Shown piece by piece: positions 28,744 through 38,648 of a stretch of DNA of 64,000 bases. Origin of the DNA: Pseudomonadales bacterium (GTDB taxonomy: Bacteria; Pseudomonadota; Gammaproteobacteria; Pseudomonadales; Halieaceae). Made by a program: the position numbers and the translations under genes. The DNA lies in the NCBI GenBank assembly GCA_024234815.1, contig JACKNO010000001.1, positions 1,116,001-1,180,000 on the forward strand. Reading direction: 5' to 3'. The notes beneath the pieces were generated by a model. The model made no database searches, was not told where the DNA came from, and saw nothing but the letters and a program-made list of their open reading frames with translations. How positions within the stretch are numbered: position 1 is the stretch's first letter; each line of letters begins with the position of its first letter.

Positions 28744-30182
28744 ACTTGACACCTGGATTCCACCTTACATCGGCTGCCAGGCTGTTCGAACAATGGGGTC
28801 CACCTCTAACCTCCCGAAGCCTGTCCATGGCCTCTCTGGCGATTGAGTGATATATGCGCTCTCCACTGCTTAGAAAGTGCTCTTTGTAGGTAACAACTAT
28901 TGCAAATGATTCTGAATTGAGATGTTCTGCAAATTTAAGTGGGTTCTCCTGAACTAATCGCTGGTGTACCGCAAGCGCTTGCTCGATTGCCTTGAGAACA
29001 GTGCCCTTTGTTCTGTCGCGAATTAGTTTTGGGTCATGGGCTCCCTTCACTCTTTCTGCCAGCCCCACACCTTTGGCATCAATGAAAATTATTGCCGAAT
29101 CCTCTCTAATTGCGAAGTCGACTAATTTGCCTGGCGAGAGCATGGCTTTCAGGTCGCTTTCGGTGCTGTAGTTAGCATTAGCGTTGGCTATCGAATCCCC
29201 CACATATTTTTCAAAGATGGGACCAAATTTATCCATGAAGTCTTGTGGATCACCTTCTCGCAGATAATCGTAAACGAATGACTCTAGGCACCGAAATAGG
29301 ATAGTGGGATACCAGCACAGATAATCATTTTTAACCTTCAGGAAAGGGAAACGATGGAGCGGCGACTGTTCTGCGTATTCGGTAGGACGGCGAGCAGGGG
29401 GTGATGATTCCTTTAAGTGAGCTCGTAATGTCACCATGTCGGCAGAAATTAACGCCATGTACGAATCTATAGCTTCCGGTGGGAAATGTTGCTCAATATT
29501 GGCGAAGTACCCCCTCTGTATTCTGGCTCCGGGAGGATTGTGATATCGGGCGATAATCACAAAAGAAAGTTCCATAAAGTGACGAATACTTAGTCCCGTT
29601 GATTCAAGGAAGCGAGTTTGTAGAGGGTGATCGATGGGTAAGTCTTGAAAGAGAATTTTTTCCCTTGCCAAATGAGTAAGGCTTTCTGGCATCTGGTAGA
29701 TGAACTGCTGGAAGGCCATGGAACGAAGAAAAAGCGTGCTATCTGGATATTCGTTTGGCAGGCGAACCTTACTTGAAAGTTTCCATGTTCTATTCATCAC
29801 CTCGAGAGCCTGATCTTGGGTGGGGCGTTTTTTGGTGTTGTTATAGGTGGAATCGATCAGGATCCACTTAACAAGCAGCAATTGAACCCATGGCGCTTTT
29901 CTTAGCTGCTCCACGCTTCGCAGTTCGAAGTTGTGGTACAGGTAGTCAACGATACTGGCGACCAGGGCGTGCGAATTGTAGCGCTTGTACCTATCGCGGA
30001 CCCTTCTGAAGTCTTTGAGAAATCGAGACTGTATTTTTTCTGTTAGATTCTTAGTGCTCTTCTTCGTCAATTATTTTATGCGTAAACCGCTGAAGCCTGC
30101 CACCCATTCCACGTGAAGCCTGCCACCCAAACCGGGGCAAAGCTGCCACCCATCGGAGCGTCGCGACGCGGGGTTTGCATTG

Positions 30183-30938
30183 TTACTCGGAACCGGTGGT
30201 GCTCGTCAACTTTGCCTGGCGTTTTCGCATGGATTCTCCTCTCAAATTGATCTTGTAAGCGTTGTGTACCAGCCGATCCAGGATGGCGTCAGCCAGCGTC
30301 GGATCGCCGATAACTGCATGCCACTCGTCGATGGGCAACTGGCTGGTGGCCACTGTTGAGCGGGTGCCGTGCCGATCCTCCAGAACCTCCAGCAGGTCCC
30401 GCCGGTTCTCGGCGTTGAGTTTCATCAGGCCCCAGTCATCCAGGATCAGGACATCCACCTTGGCAAGGTTGGCCAGCAGCTTCGGGTAGCGACCGTCACC
30501 CTTGGCGACCATCAGCTCCCGCAGCAGTCGGGTCAATCGGATGTACTGGGCGGTGTAGCCCTCGCGGCAGGCCTTCTGGGCCAGCGCACAGGCCAGCCAG
30601 GTCTTGCCCACGCCGGTGGGGCCGGTGATGAGGACATTGAGGTGCTCCTTCACCCACTGGCAGGCGGCCAGGGACTGGATCAATCCCCGGTCCAAGCCCC
30701 GGGAATGCCGGTAATCGATGTCCTCCAGCACCGCATTGTGCCTCAGGCGGGCCCGCCGTAAGCGATTGGTCAGGCGCCGGTTCTCCCGCTCGGTGATCTC
30801 CCGGTCCACCAGCAACCCGAGGCGTTCCTCGAAGGCCAGTTCGTCGATGTCCGGCATGGCCATCTGGTCGGCCAGAGCCGCCACCATGCCGGTAAACTTG
30901 AGGGCCTGGAGTTTATCCAGGGTGGGGTGTTTTAACAT
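30183..30938 (-). CDS. istB: IS21 helper ATPase IstB
   Basis: 251 aa AAA+ ATPase of the DnaC/IstB family. Walker A GPTGVGKTWLA and Walker B VDVLILDDWG are present. It lies 12 bp downstream of istA, as is usual, and appears intact. Confidence 0.95.
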   Translation of the reverse strand: MLKHPTLDKLQALKFTGMVAALADQMAMPDIDELAFEERLGLLVDREITERENRRLTNRLRRARLRHNAVLEDIDYRHSRGLDRGLIQSLAACQWVKEHLNVLITGPTGVGKTWLACALAQKACREGYTAQYIRLTRLLRELMVAKGDGRYPKLLANLAKVDVLILDDWGLMKLNAENRRDLLEVLEDRHGTRSTVATSQLPIDEWHAVIGDPTLADAILDRLVHNAYKINLRGESMRKRQAKLTSTTGSE

Positions 30939-32537
30939 AGTGTGCTCCTGTTAGTGGTAGTACGCGGGGCCGCGGATGTTGTCGTGGCTGTCGGGCAGTG
31001 CCAGCTCCTGCTGCTCCTCCAGCGGTTGCTCGTCCAGGCGGTGTTTGAGGATGGACTCGATGCTCTTGTAGCGGCAGCTGCCCAGGGTCAGTGCCCGCCG
31101 GCAGGCAGCCTCCAGGCGCTCATCGCCATAGGCTTTGCCCAGGCGCAGGATGCCCAGGCAGGCGCGGTACGCCTGCTGCGGGTGCTTGCGCGATCCCAGT
31201 ACGGTCTGGATAAGTTTCGCGGTAGCCGGCCCGGTCCTGGCGGCCCACCGCATCAAGCGTTCGGGCGACCACTCCCCGGCCTGGCGGTGCGATTCCGGCA
31301 TATGTCCGGGGTCGGTGGTATGACGCCCTTTCTGGTGCGAACGCACATGGCTGGCCACCCGGTTGCCCCGGTGGAAGCACTCGACGGTGTTGCGGGTGAT
31401 GCGCACGTCGACCTCACGCTTGATCAGGGCATAGGGCACCGAGTAGTAGTGCCCTTCAATAGCCACGTGGTAATCGATGTGCACCCGAGCCTTTTTCCAC
31501 TCGGCATAGACGTAGGGTTCCGCCGGTAGAGGTTGCAGTGCCGGCCGGTCCAGTTGTTCGAAGTGCTCGCGGCGGCTTCCCGGCAGCTTTCTGAATGGGC
31601 GGGCGTTGAGCTTCTCCAACAGGTCACGGATCACGGCATTGAGCTCGGCCAGAGAGAAGAGCTGGCGGTGGCGCAGGGCAGCCAGGATCCAGCGCTCCAC
31701 CACCAGCACCCCGCTTTCCACCTTGGCCTTATCCCGCGGTTTGCGGACCCGCGCCGGCAATACCGCCACGCCGTAATGGGAGGCCATGTCCTGGTAGGTC
31801 GGATTGGTATCGGGCTCGTAGCGGTGGGCCTTGCTGACGCCGGAGCGCAGGTTGTCCGGCACCACCAGTTCCGGCACGCCCCCCAGGAACCGGAAGGTGC
31901 GGACATGGGACCCGATCCAGTCCGGCAGGCTCTGGCTCCAGGTGGCCTCGGCATAGGTGTAGTTGGAGGCGCCCAGCACCGCCACAAAGATCTGGGCCTC
32001 GCGGATCTCGCCCGTCAATCGATCGATAATCGGGACGGTCTGGCCAGCGTAATCGACAAACAGTTTCTCACCGGCCCGGTGGTCCTGCCGCATGACCACA
32101 TCCAGCTTGCCCCGCCAAGCCCGGTAGTGCTCGCAGAACCAGCTGTACTGGTAGCCATCGGGGTTCGCCTGGCGGTATTCCTGCCACAGCAGGAACAGGG
32201 TGACGCTCTTATGCTTGAGTTCCCGGCGGATAGACGCCCAGTCGGGAATGCCGCGGGCATCCGCTGGCAAGGCTGGTGGCGGTGGGAACAAGCGCCGCTC
32301 CAGGTGGGCATCGTCCAGATCGGGCGGCAGTGGCCAGGTCAGGCCGGCCTCGCTGGCCCGGCGCAGGTATTCACTGACGGTGGGGCGGCCAATCCCGCAG
32401 GCCGCGGCGATCCGCCGGTTGCTCAGGCCTTTGGCCCATTTGAGGCGCAAGACCGTAAGCGACCGGTAAACTCATCTTGTCGCCCTGGCTTTTGAGCACG
32501 ACGATGGTGTCCACCTAAATCTAAGTGGGCACCTATT

Positions 32538-32891
32538 ATGGAGTTACCAGGCGAGATAAGGATACCGGTTAAGCGGCGGCGGCATTCTCCCCAGTTTAAG
32601 GCGCAGGTCATGAGAGAGGCAATGCAGGACGGCGTCTCGATTGCCGCAGTGGCCCGACGCCATAACCTCAATGCCAATCTGATTCACAAATGGCTGAAGA
32701 CAGCGCCGGGCGGGGTGCCTGCCGCCTCGACAGCGCCAGCATTTATCCCGCTGCCTGCGCTACCAGCGCCGAACCGGCCATCCCGGGCTGAGGCCCGCAT
32801 CGAAATACCGGGCGCCAACGGAATCATTGGCGTATTCTGGCCCTGCGACCGGCCCCAGTCTCTCGCCGAGTTCCTGAAGACCCTGTCATGA
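32538..32891 (+). CDS. tnpA: IS66 accessory protein TnpA
   Basis: 117 aa with an HTH (DGVSIAAVARRHNLNANLIHKWL), as in IS66 orf1. It overlaps tnpB by four bases (ATGA). Confidence 0.92.
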   Translation: MELPGEIRIPVKRRRHSPQFKAQVMREAMQDGVSIAAVARRHNLNANLIHKWLKTAPGGVPAASTAPAFIPLPALPAPNRPSRAEARIEIPGANGIIGVFWPCDRPQSLAEFLKTLS

Positions 32892-33220
32892 TTCGGGTTG
32901 ATGCCATCTGGCTGGCAACGGCACCGATGGATATGCGGGCCGGTCCCGACACGGCACTGGCGCGCGTCATCCAGGTCTTTGGTGAGGCCCAACCTCACCA
33001 TGCCTACTTGTTTGCCAACAAGCGCGGGAATCGCGTCAAAGTCCTGCTGCACGATGGCCTGGGGCTGTGGCTGCTGGCCCGCCGGTTGAATGAGGGCCGC
33101 TTCAAGTGGAGCCGACAAGGGCACGACCCGGCCACGATGTCCCTGTCCGATGCGCAATTACAGGCATTGCTGGTGGGGTTGCCCTGGCAGTACACAGAGC
33201 AAACGATCGCCCTGCTGTAG
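32888..33220 (+). CDS. tnpB: IS66 accessory protein TnpB
   Basis: 110 aa. The IS66 orf2 signature PMDMRAGPDTALARV and HAYLFANKRGNRVKVL is clear, as is the C-terminal LLVGLPWQ. Required for IS66 transposition; exact role unknown. Confidence 0.93.
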   Translation: MIRVDAIWLATAPMDMRAGPDTALARVIQVFGEAQPHHAYLFANKRGNRVKVLLHDGLGLWLLARRLNEGRFKWSRQGHDPATMSLSDAQLQALLVGLPWQYTEQTIALL

Positions 33221-33307
33221 CTACCTCAATCGAGGGCTGCCGGCAAAGGAAGCATTACACGCGATAGCCTGTCGTCAGCTGTCTCCTCCTCTGAGATACT
33301 GAGGGGC

Positions 33308-34849
33308 ATGTCATCGAATGCCGACCTTGCTCAACTCAACCCGGACCAGCTGCGCAGCTTCGCGGCGGAGCTGTTACAAAAGGTTGAAGTGCAAGATCGG
33401 ACGATCCGGCACCAACAAGCCCTGAACGATAAACTCATCCACGAGCTGGCCATCCAGAAGCGCCACCGGTTTGGCCGCCGTAGCGAAACGATGAACCCGG
33501 ATCAGGTCAGCTTACTGGACGAACTGACCGATGCCGACATCGCTGCTATCGAGGCGGAACTGGCGGCAACCGCGCCGGTTGTACCTGCCAATCCTGTCAC
33601 GAAGCAACAGCCGAAGCGCAAAGCCTTACCGCCTGAACTGCCCAGAACCCTGATCACTCACGAGCCCGACAACACACAATGCCAGTGTGGCTGCCAGCTC
33701 AAGCGTATCGGCGAGGATGTCAGCGAGAAGCTGGACTATACCCCGGGCGAGTTTACAGTTGAGCGCCATGTTCGGGGCAAATGGGCCTGCGAATCCTGCG
33801 AGACCCTGATCCAGGCTCCGGTGCCCGCCCAGGTGATCGACAAGGGCATCCCGACCTCCGGCCTGCTGGCTCACGTACTGGTCGCCAAGTTCGGCGATCA
33901 CCTGCCGCTCTACCGGCAGGAAACCATCTTTGAACGGGCGGGCCATGCGATCCCCCGCTCAACACTGGCGGAATGGGTGGGGCGCTGTGGTTTTACCTTG
34001 CAGCCACTGGTTGATGCATTGCGCGAAGAACTCGTGGCACAAGCCATACTGCATGCCGATGAAACCCCGGTGCCAATGCTGGCACCGGGTAAGAAAAAAA
34101 CGCATCAGGCCTACGTCTGGGCCTATGCCAGTACCCGCTTTGATCCGCTCCAGGCGGTGGTCTATGAATTTGCACCCAGCCGGGCAGGCAAACATGCCCG
34201 TGCCTTCTTGAAAGACTGGCAGGGCAAGCTGGTCTGTGACGACTTCGCCGGCTACAAAGCAGGCTTCGAGCAGGGCATGATCGAGATCGCCTGCTGGGCT
34301 CACGCCCGGCGCAAGTTCTACGATCTGCATGCCTCGGGCAAAAGCACCCTCGCCGAACAGGCGCTGAGCTATATCGGCCAACTCTACGAGATTGAGGCTG
34401 AGACCAAAGCACTCACACCCACAGAACGACACACGATACGCCAGGCGAGGGCAGCGCCGATCATCGACGAGCTCTACACCTGGATGATCGCCCAACGGCA
34501 GCGGGTACCCAAGGGCTCGGCGACGAGCAAGGCGATTCATTACAGCTTGAAACGATGGTCGGCTCTGAATCGATACCTGGAAGACGGCGCGGTGCCAATC
34601 GACAACAACTGGGTGGAAAACCAGGTGCGACCCTGGGCACTTGGACGGAAGAACTGGCTGTTTGCGGGTTCACTGCGCAGCGGTCAGCGCGGGGCGGCCA
34701 TCATGAGTCTGATCCAGTCAGCGAAGCTGAATGGGCATGACCCGTATGCCTACCTGAAAGATGTGTTGCAGCGCCTGCCTACCCAGAGAGCCAGCGCGAT
34801 CAACGAGTTGCTGCCGCACAGGTGGGTGGCTGCTGACAAGGTGGGATGA
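33308..34849 (+). CDS. tnpC: IS66 transposase TnpC
   Basis: 513 aa. It has an N-terminal coiled coil, a zinc-binding region (CQCGCQLKRIG, WACESC) and the DDE_Tnp_IS66 domain with LHADETPVPML, LVCDDFAGYKAG and DNNWVENQVRPWALGRKNW. It appears complete. Confidence 0.95.
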   Translation: MSSNADLAQLNPDQLRSFAAELLQKVEVQDRTIRHQQALNDKLIHELAIQKRHRFGRRSETMNPDQVSLLDELTDADIAAIEAELAATAPVVPANPVTKQQPKRKALPPELPRTLITHEPDNTQCQCGCQLKRIGEDVSEKLDYTPGEFTVERHVRGKWACESCETLIQAPVPAQVIDKGIPTSGLLAHVLVAKFGDHLPLYRQETIFERAGHAIPRSTLAEWVGRCGFTLQPLVDALREELVAQAILHADETPVPMLAPGKKKTHQAYVWAYASTRFDPLQAVVYEFAPSRAGKHARAFLKDWQGKLVCDDFAGYKAGFEQGMIEIACWAHARRKFYDLHASGKSTLAEQALSYIGQLYEIEAETKALTPTERHTIRQARAAPIIDELYTWMIAQRQRVPKGSATSKAIHYSLKRWSALNRYLEDGAVPIDNNWVENQVRPWALGRKNWLFAGSLRSGQRGAAIMSLIQSAKLNGHDPYAYLKDVLQRLPTQRASAINELLPHRWVAADKVG

Positions 34850-35157
34850 CCGGACGCTTACGCAAGACCTCTTTGATTTTACGCATGGATAACCTCTTCG
34901 CTGGCATCGGACCCCCTCCGGTTGGAAAGGGGCAGAATACCGGTTAGTTATCCCGCGTCGGTTGGCTCCGAGGGGTGATCTCAGGCAGCCTGCCGGGGTG
35001 GCAGCTTTGCCGTGGAATCAGTGGCAGCATTCGCGTGGAATGGGTGGCAGGCTTCGTCTGGAATCAGTGGCAGGCTTGGTCTGGAATACGCAATTTTAGC
35101 CATTTTGCATAGTTGGGGTAATCGATCGGGAGCGAGAGTGTCGGTACTATCTACATG

Positions 35158-35205
35158 GGCTCTTCATCATCCACAGGGGACACCGGCATTCATTAAACTG
35201 ATTTT
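35158..35205. repeat. Interspersed repeat R2, copy 2
   Basis: Matches 20165-20212 with a few substitutions, sharing GGCATTCATTAAACTGA exactly. It is near the right flank of the IS21 element. Confidence 0.7.
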
Positions 35206-35288
35206 GCGAAGATCGTTTAATGGAGAGAATACCGATGTCCCACGCAGGAATGATTATAAGCATACCTGGCCTGGAGTCTGAACGGCTG

Positions 35289-35627
35289 CTAATACCCATC
35301 ATCCTCCAGCGGCTCATCGACACAATCCAGTACCATGCTATGAACCTCCAGGTCACACCAAGCCTTCAGTAACTCCAGAGTACGGTCTTTAGGCCACAGT
35401 GCAGGGTCGGTGTACCACTCATTGAGGAGGTTTTCGAAGAGTACGATGTAGTTCGCCTCCAGCCAGCTATCAAATTCCTCACAGGCATGGTCGTGAATGA
35501 GATATGCAGGAGAATCGTCGTTGGCGTCTTCAACATTGACGCGATGTTTGGGATTGGGATCGGCCTCGTTGACCCAGTCAATAAAAGGCTGTTTATACCG
35601 GACGATGAGAAGATTGCGATTGAGCAT
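35289..35627 (-). CDS. Conserved hypothetical protein, 112 aa
   Basis: Acidic, soluble protein starting MLNRNLLIVRYKQPFIDWVN, with a WYTDPALWPKDRTLELL motif. It resembles a small uncharacterised family widespread in Gammaproteobacteria; the function is unknown. Here it is bracketed by the R2 and R3 repeat parts that are contiguous at 20 kb. Confidence 0.72.
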   Translation of the reverse strand: MLNRNLLIVRYKQPFIDWVNEADPNPKHRVNVEDANDDSPAYLIHDHACEEFDSWLEANYIVLFENLLNEWYTDPALWPKDRTLELLKAWCDLEVHSMVLDCVDEPLEDDGY

Positions 35628-35660
35628 GGCTGAGTACCTGGAGAAAGCCCATCCGAATAT

Positions 35661-35710
35661 TCCAGACGATACTACAGATTGATATATGCTGCATGCTCAC
35701 GCACCCACCG
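35661..35710. repeat. Interspersed repeat R3 and start of R1
   Basis: 35661-35699 matches 20213-20251, and CCACCGACTAT follows at 35705. It lies just outside the left attachment repeat of the island. Confidence 0.65.
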
Positions 35711-35790
35711 ACTATAGATCGGCAGATACAGCCCCAAACCGCATCCATAGTCGGATGGTGTAACTATCTATAACTCTATGATTTTTATGG

Positions 35791-35839
35791 AAAATGGTGG
35801 GCCCAGAAGGACTTGAACCTTCGACCTGCCGATTATGAG
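35791..35839. repeat. Attachment repeat, distal copy (partial tRNA)
   Basis: 49 bp identical to 52451-52499, corresponding to the tRNA(CAU) 3' end through the anticodon loop plus four downstream bases. It lacks the 5' half of the tRNA, so it is the displaced copy made when an element integrated into the tRNA gene. Confidence 0.9.
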
Positions 35840-36212
35840 GAGCTCGGAGAGAGCCGAACCGGGGCAGTAAGCGCAAGAAAGGTAACAGGTTTCGCTGGCG
35901 GAGCACGGCAGGGGAACCGAAACCGAGCGTATCCCGAACCTGGGGTTGGCCGGCTTCTGAGCTCGGTAGCGGTAAGTCGAACATTTAGAACAGATTTCCG
36001 AAACCGAACTCCGAACCAGGGCCGAAACGGCCAGTCGATTGATGGACTGATTATGCACATGAAATAGCAATTTGCCATTCACAGATCCTGGCAGTTTAAC
36101 CCATGGGCAGTCATTCACTTATATAACCGGTTTTAACTGTTCAAAAGATCGGGGCCACCTCTTTGCTCGCCGATAAACTGACGATCAATATTGCTTTTTA
36201 AAACGAGCAGTC
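35840..36212. other. Non-coding edge of the island
   Basis: No supported gene. Frames crossing it on the minus strand read through the tRNA fragment and are artefacts. Confidence 0.5.
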
Positions 36213-36845
36213 TTATGGGCGTGGGCCAATTGTCGGTGCTGCGGTAGCCATGGGATCAATTGCTTCAATCTGTTTCACCATGTCGGTGCGCCAATTTATG
36301 TCAAAAAATGCAGGCATGACTATTTCTGCGAGCTTCTTATGGACCAGGTCATTCGCCTGAACTAATTCATCCAAATCACTACCAATTTGACTGGGTATGA
36401 AATAGGCAGTAACTCCCTTAACAGTTGCAGATGAAAGGAAAGCAAGTAGACCGGTGAGCTGTTTAAACCAGCGCTTGACAACGTATTCGGTCCCCTGCTT
36501 GATCGCAATATTTGCCGGATTAAGCTCAGACCAGATTTCTTCGGTTATCAATTCCGCATCTGATTTCGAAAAATCTTGTCCGTACTCATACCTTAAGACG
36601 TAGTAGCGCTTCCTGAACTCTTCATCCCAAGGCTTGATCAACTCAAAAGCCGCTTCGGGATTCACCCTATAAAGTTGTGCATTGGTTTCAAGTTCTTTGA
36701 GTATCTCTCCCTGGCAGACAAAAATAGAAGGACGGGCCTGAGGCGCTGGAGGATTACATGGCGCAGCATTTAGTTGCGCGCACATTAATATACCAAACGT
36801 CATGGCTAGAATATTTTTGAAACAATTTTGGCAGTATTTCGTCAT
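36213..36845 (-). CDS. Secreted protein of unknown function, 210 aa
   Basis: Signal peptide ILAMTFGILMCAQLNA and a mature helical domain with few Cys. No family recognised. A hydrophobic stretch LTGLLAFLSSATVKGVTAYFI near the middle could be a membrane or hydrophobic hairpin segment. Confidence 0.65.
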   Translation of the reverse strand: MTKYCQNCFKNILAMTFGILMCAQLNAAPCNPPAPQARPSIFVCQGEILKELETNAQLYRVNPEAAFELIKPWDEEFRKRYYVLRYEYGQDFSKSDAELITEEIWSELNPANIAIKQGTEYVVKRWFKQLTGLLAFLSSATVKGVTAYFIPSQIGSDLDELVQANDLVHKKLAEIVMPAFFDINWRTDMVKQIEAIDPMATAAPTIGPRP

Positions 36846-37110
36846 GATTGCCGTTCCTCGTGAGGGAGAGAAATAACCGATTCCTAATATATAGTTTTCG
36901 ACAAAAGCAAGCTTCTCAGTCGTTCAAATATATACTCTATGACTTACAGCGCCCAGTATTTTCTAAAGCCACATTTTACTCGATTAAAAATGAATCGAAT
37001 ATCAGTTTAGAACCCGTCCATGGCGAATTCGATACACAGGCAGCCGCGCGCAATTGAAATAGTTCACGACAATGCTTATTCCACCGGTAGCCGTTGAAAG
37101 CAACCACATT

Positions 37111-38115
37111 TTAGCTGCCTGAATCACTTGGGATCGCGCCATAAAGTCCGGAATGGGTTCGACAATAGTTGTAGTAACTCTGAAAAATCCGTAGCTTGTT
37201 CTCTAGGTCAGTCGCCGTCCAGAACAAGGTCTGATCCACTAGCTCTCGCCGAACACTGCCGATCAGCCTTTCCACAAACGGATGCGACATCGGTACATAT
37301 GGCAGTGATTTCACCTCCTCGATCTCCAGAACCCTGAGATTGGCTTTCCGTCGATGGTACTGAAATAGTGTATCGTTGCCGGTGCTAATATGCTGTGGCT
37401 AACCTTGACCGGAAGTGGCATCGTTGAACGTACGATAGAGAGTTGGACCATCCACATTTCCAGCATGGACTGCAAAGCCAATAATCATGAGTGTGTACTG
37501 ATCCATAGTGACCATAAACCAATGACTCTTAAGTAGAATCGATTCGCAGCGAAATAGGTACACCCTCCACAGATTGTCCTTCGTGTGTGCACTAGTTGTC
37601 TGCCAGCATGGTCCACGACTTCCTGAATCTGGTTTGTAATGAACCACGAGCACTCGACGAACAGTGTAATTATCTAGCTCCATTCCAACCGACAGATTGA
37701 TCTGCTGAGCGATGCGGGGACAGCCATTTCGTAGATTGCGTTTTTTTATCCCCACGATGGCATAGATGACTTCTGTGCTAGGTTCTTTGGGACCGGGTTT
37801 ACTGCCACCACGTGGTGAATACGGCAGCCGGTGCTTACGTTTCTTCAATGCATTGTGAAATGAAAGTAGGGTAGACGGCCTGATGAGTATCTAAGATCTG
37901 GCGATGCATCTTGGATTCAAAAATAGGGATAAGAGGCCGAGGAGGGCACGATCCTGATTGGTCAGATTGAACGCTCTGTGACGGGACGTGGTTTGGATAA
38001 TGAGTTGCTGCTTCAAAAGCGCGTTTTCTGCGATCACTGTACGACGTCCACCAGGTCGTAGCAGCTTTGCCAGGGCGGTGACCAGGTCGAAGAGCAAGTA
38101 GACAACGTCTTTCAT
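37111..38115 (-). pseudogene. Integrase-core transposase, broken
   Basis: Fragments in order: 38115-37891 (MKDVVYLLFDLVTALAKLL, KQQLIIQTTSRHRA, LGLLSLFLNPRCIA), 37848-37399 (GPKEPSTEVIYAIVGIKKRN, RRVLVVHYKPD, MVTMDQYTLMIIGFA) and 37314-37111 (VPMSHPFVERLIGSVRREL). Together they match a common rve-domain transposase but with frame changes and missing pieces. Its first 29 codons and leader also match the 5' end of the ceramidase gene. Confidence 0.85.
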
Positions 38116-38294
38116 GCTTGCGGAGGGTAGTATCTGCCAGCGAAAGCGGCCATAGCTAAGTTACTGACTAAGTTGATGAAATAATAATTCGCAAGGCAAA
38201 CCTACAATGGACGTAGCCATGGTGGGTACTGCTCTTCAATGCATGGGTTGGGATTTAACCCATTTAAATAGTCGATCACCTATGAGCGTTCATC

Positions 38295-38453
38295 CTATCG
38301 CCACTGACACGACTTCGCCAACCCCTTTTTTACCGCGAAGTTGTTGCGAACACTTTTAAGCTTCGCAGTTTCTATGTCGGTTACTCTGGCGCCAAATCTA
38401 TTGTCCATTGAACTTGAGCTATAATCGATTAGTAACGTCTGCTCAGATTTCAT
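38295..38453 (-). CDS. Small ORF, 52 aa, possibly the frameshifted end of the next gene
   Basis: Open from ATG 38453 (MKSEQTLLIDYSSSSMDNRF) to TAG 38295. It overlaps the end of the small exported ORF in another frame, so the two may be one gene with a frameshift near 38450. Confidence 0.3.
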   Translation of the reverse strand: MKSEQTLLIDYSSSSMDNRFGARVTDIETAKLKSVRNNFAVKKGLAKSCQWR

Positions 38454-38586
38454 CCCCGCCTGAGGATCGGTTGGATTGATATCGGTGACTATTTAGTTCT
38501 GTAGCGCCCCCAAGCTCGCCGGACATGGCAGATTCTGCTAAACCTTCAAACACAAGCAGACTAGCTAGTAAAAAGCCTTTTCTCAT
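38443..38586 (-). CDS. Small exported ORF, 47 aa
   Basis: MRKGFLLASLLVFEGLAESA looks like a signal peptide, followed by about 27 polar residues. It starts 62 bp after the DUF4407 gene on the same strand and could be the eighth gene of that operon, or the 5' part of a frameshifted one. Confidence 0.35.
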   Translation of the reverse strand: MRKGFLLASLLVFEGLAESAMSGELGGATELNSHRYQSNRSSGGDEI

Positions 38587-38648
38587 TTCAAATCCCAATC
38601 ATAGCGTTACTCATGCACTTTTTGACCGTCCAAGATCATACGTAATCC

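Larger units (their letters stand above)
27573..28769 (+). mobile_element. IS3-family insertion sequence, 1197 bp
   Basis: Inverted ends TGTAAGGTGGAATCC are perfect over 15 bp (27573-27587 and 28755-28769). It carries orfA and orfB with a frameshift signal. No matching target duplication is visible in the flanks, so some host sequence may have been lost at a junction. Confidence 0.9.
27235..30070 (-). pseudogene. Probable PD-(D/E)XK-type gene split by an IS3 element
   Basis: The 5' part (30070 to about 28770) encodes ~433 residues and the 3' part (about 27572 to 27235) the C-terminal ~110. KLVDFAIREDSAIIFIDAKG is a good PD-(D/E)XK nuclease core (D-x-n-DAK). The rest matches no family I can name. 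The start is TTG 30070, immediately after an in-frame stop and without a Shine-Dalgarno. An IS21 element inserted only 9 bp upstream has removed its promoter context. The two halves are not in the same frame after simple removal of the IS3 element. A defence role is possible but is inference. Confidence 0.65.
32455..34861 (+). mobile_element. IS66-family insertion sequence, 2407 bp
   Basis: Inverted ends begin GTAAGCGACCGGT (left) and GTAAGCGTCCGGT (right, reversed). Exact 8-bp target duplication GCAAGACC at 32447-32454 and 34862-34869. It contains the three standard genes tnpA, tnpB and tnpC, all open. Confidence 0.96.
30951..34886 (-). pseudogene. istA: istA (IS21 transposase) split by IS66
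   Basis: The gene starts at ATG 34886 (MRKIKEVL), is cut after 8 codons by IS66 and resumes at 32454 (RLKWAKGLSNRRIAAACG). It then reads to 30951, about 500 residues. The catalytic residues lie in FVDYAGQ, LVVPDNLRSG and DKAKVESGV. Removing the IS66 element plus one 8-bp duplication restores a perfect frame. A TTG at 32450 could give a near-complete product. Confidence 0.9.
30079..35092 (-). mobile_element. IS21-family element, interrupted by IS66
   Basis: Ends TGCGTA...TACGCA with repeated AAGCCTGCCAC blocks at both termini. It is flanked by an exact 6-bp duplication ATTTTA (30073-30078 and 35093-35098). Without the nested IS66 and its duplication it would be about 2.6 kb, normal for IS21. 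It carries istB intact and istA split. Confidence 0.88.

Noticed and set aside
35768..36118. Minus-strand frame of 116 aa reading through the tRNA fragment
   Set aside because: The end of it is translated tRNA sequence, a common annotation artefact.
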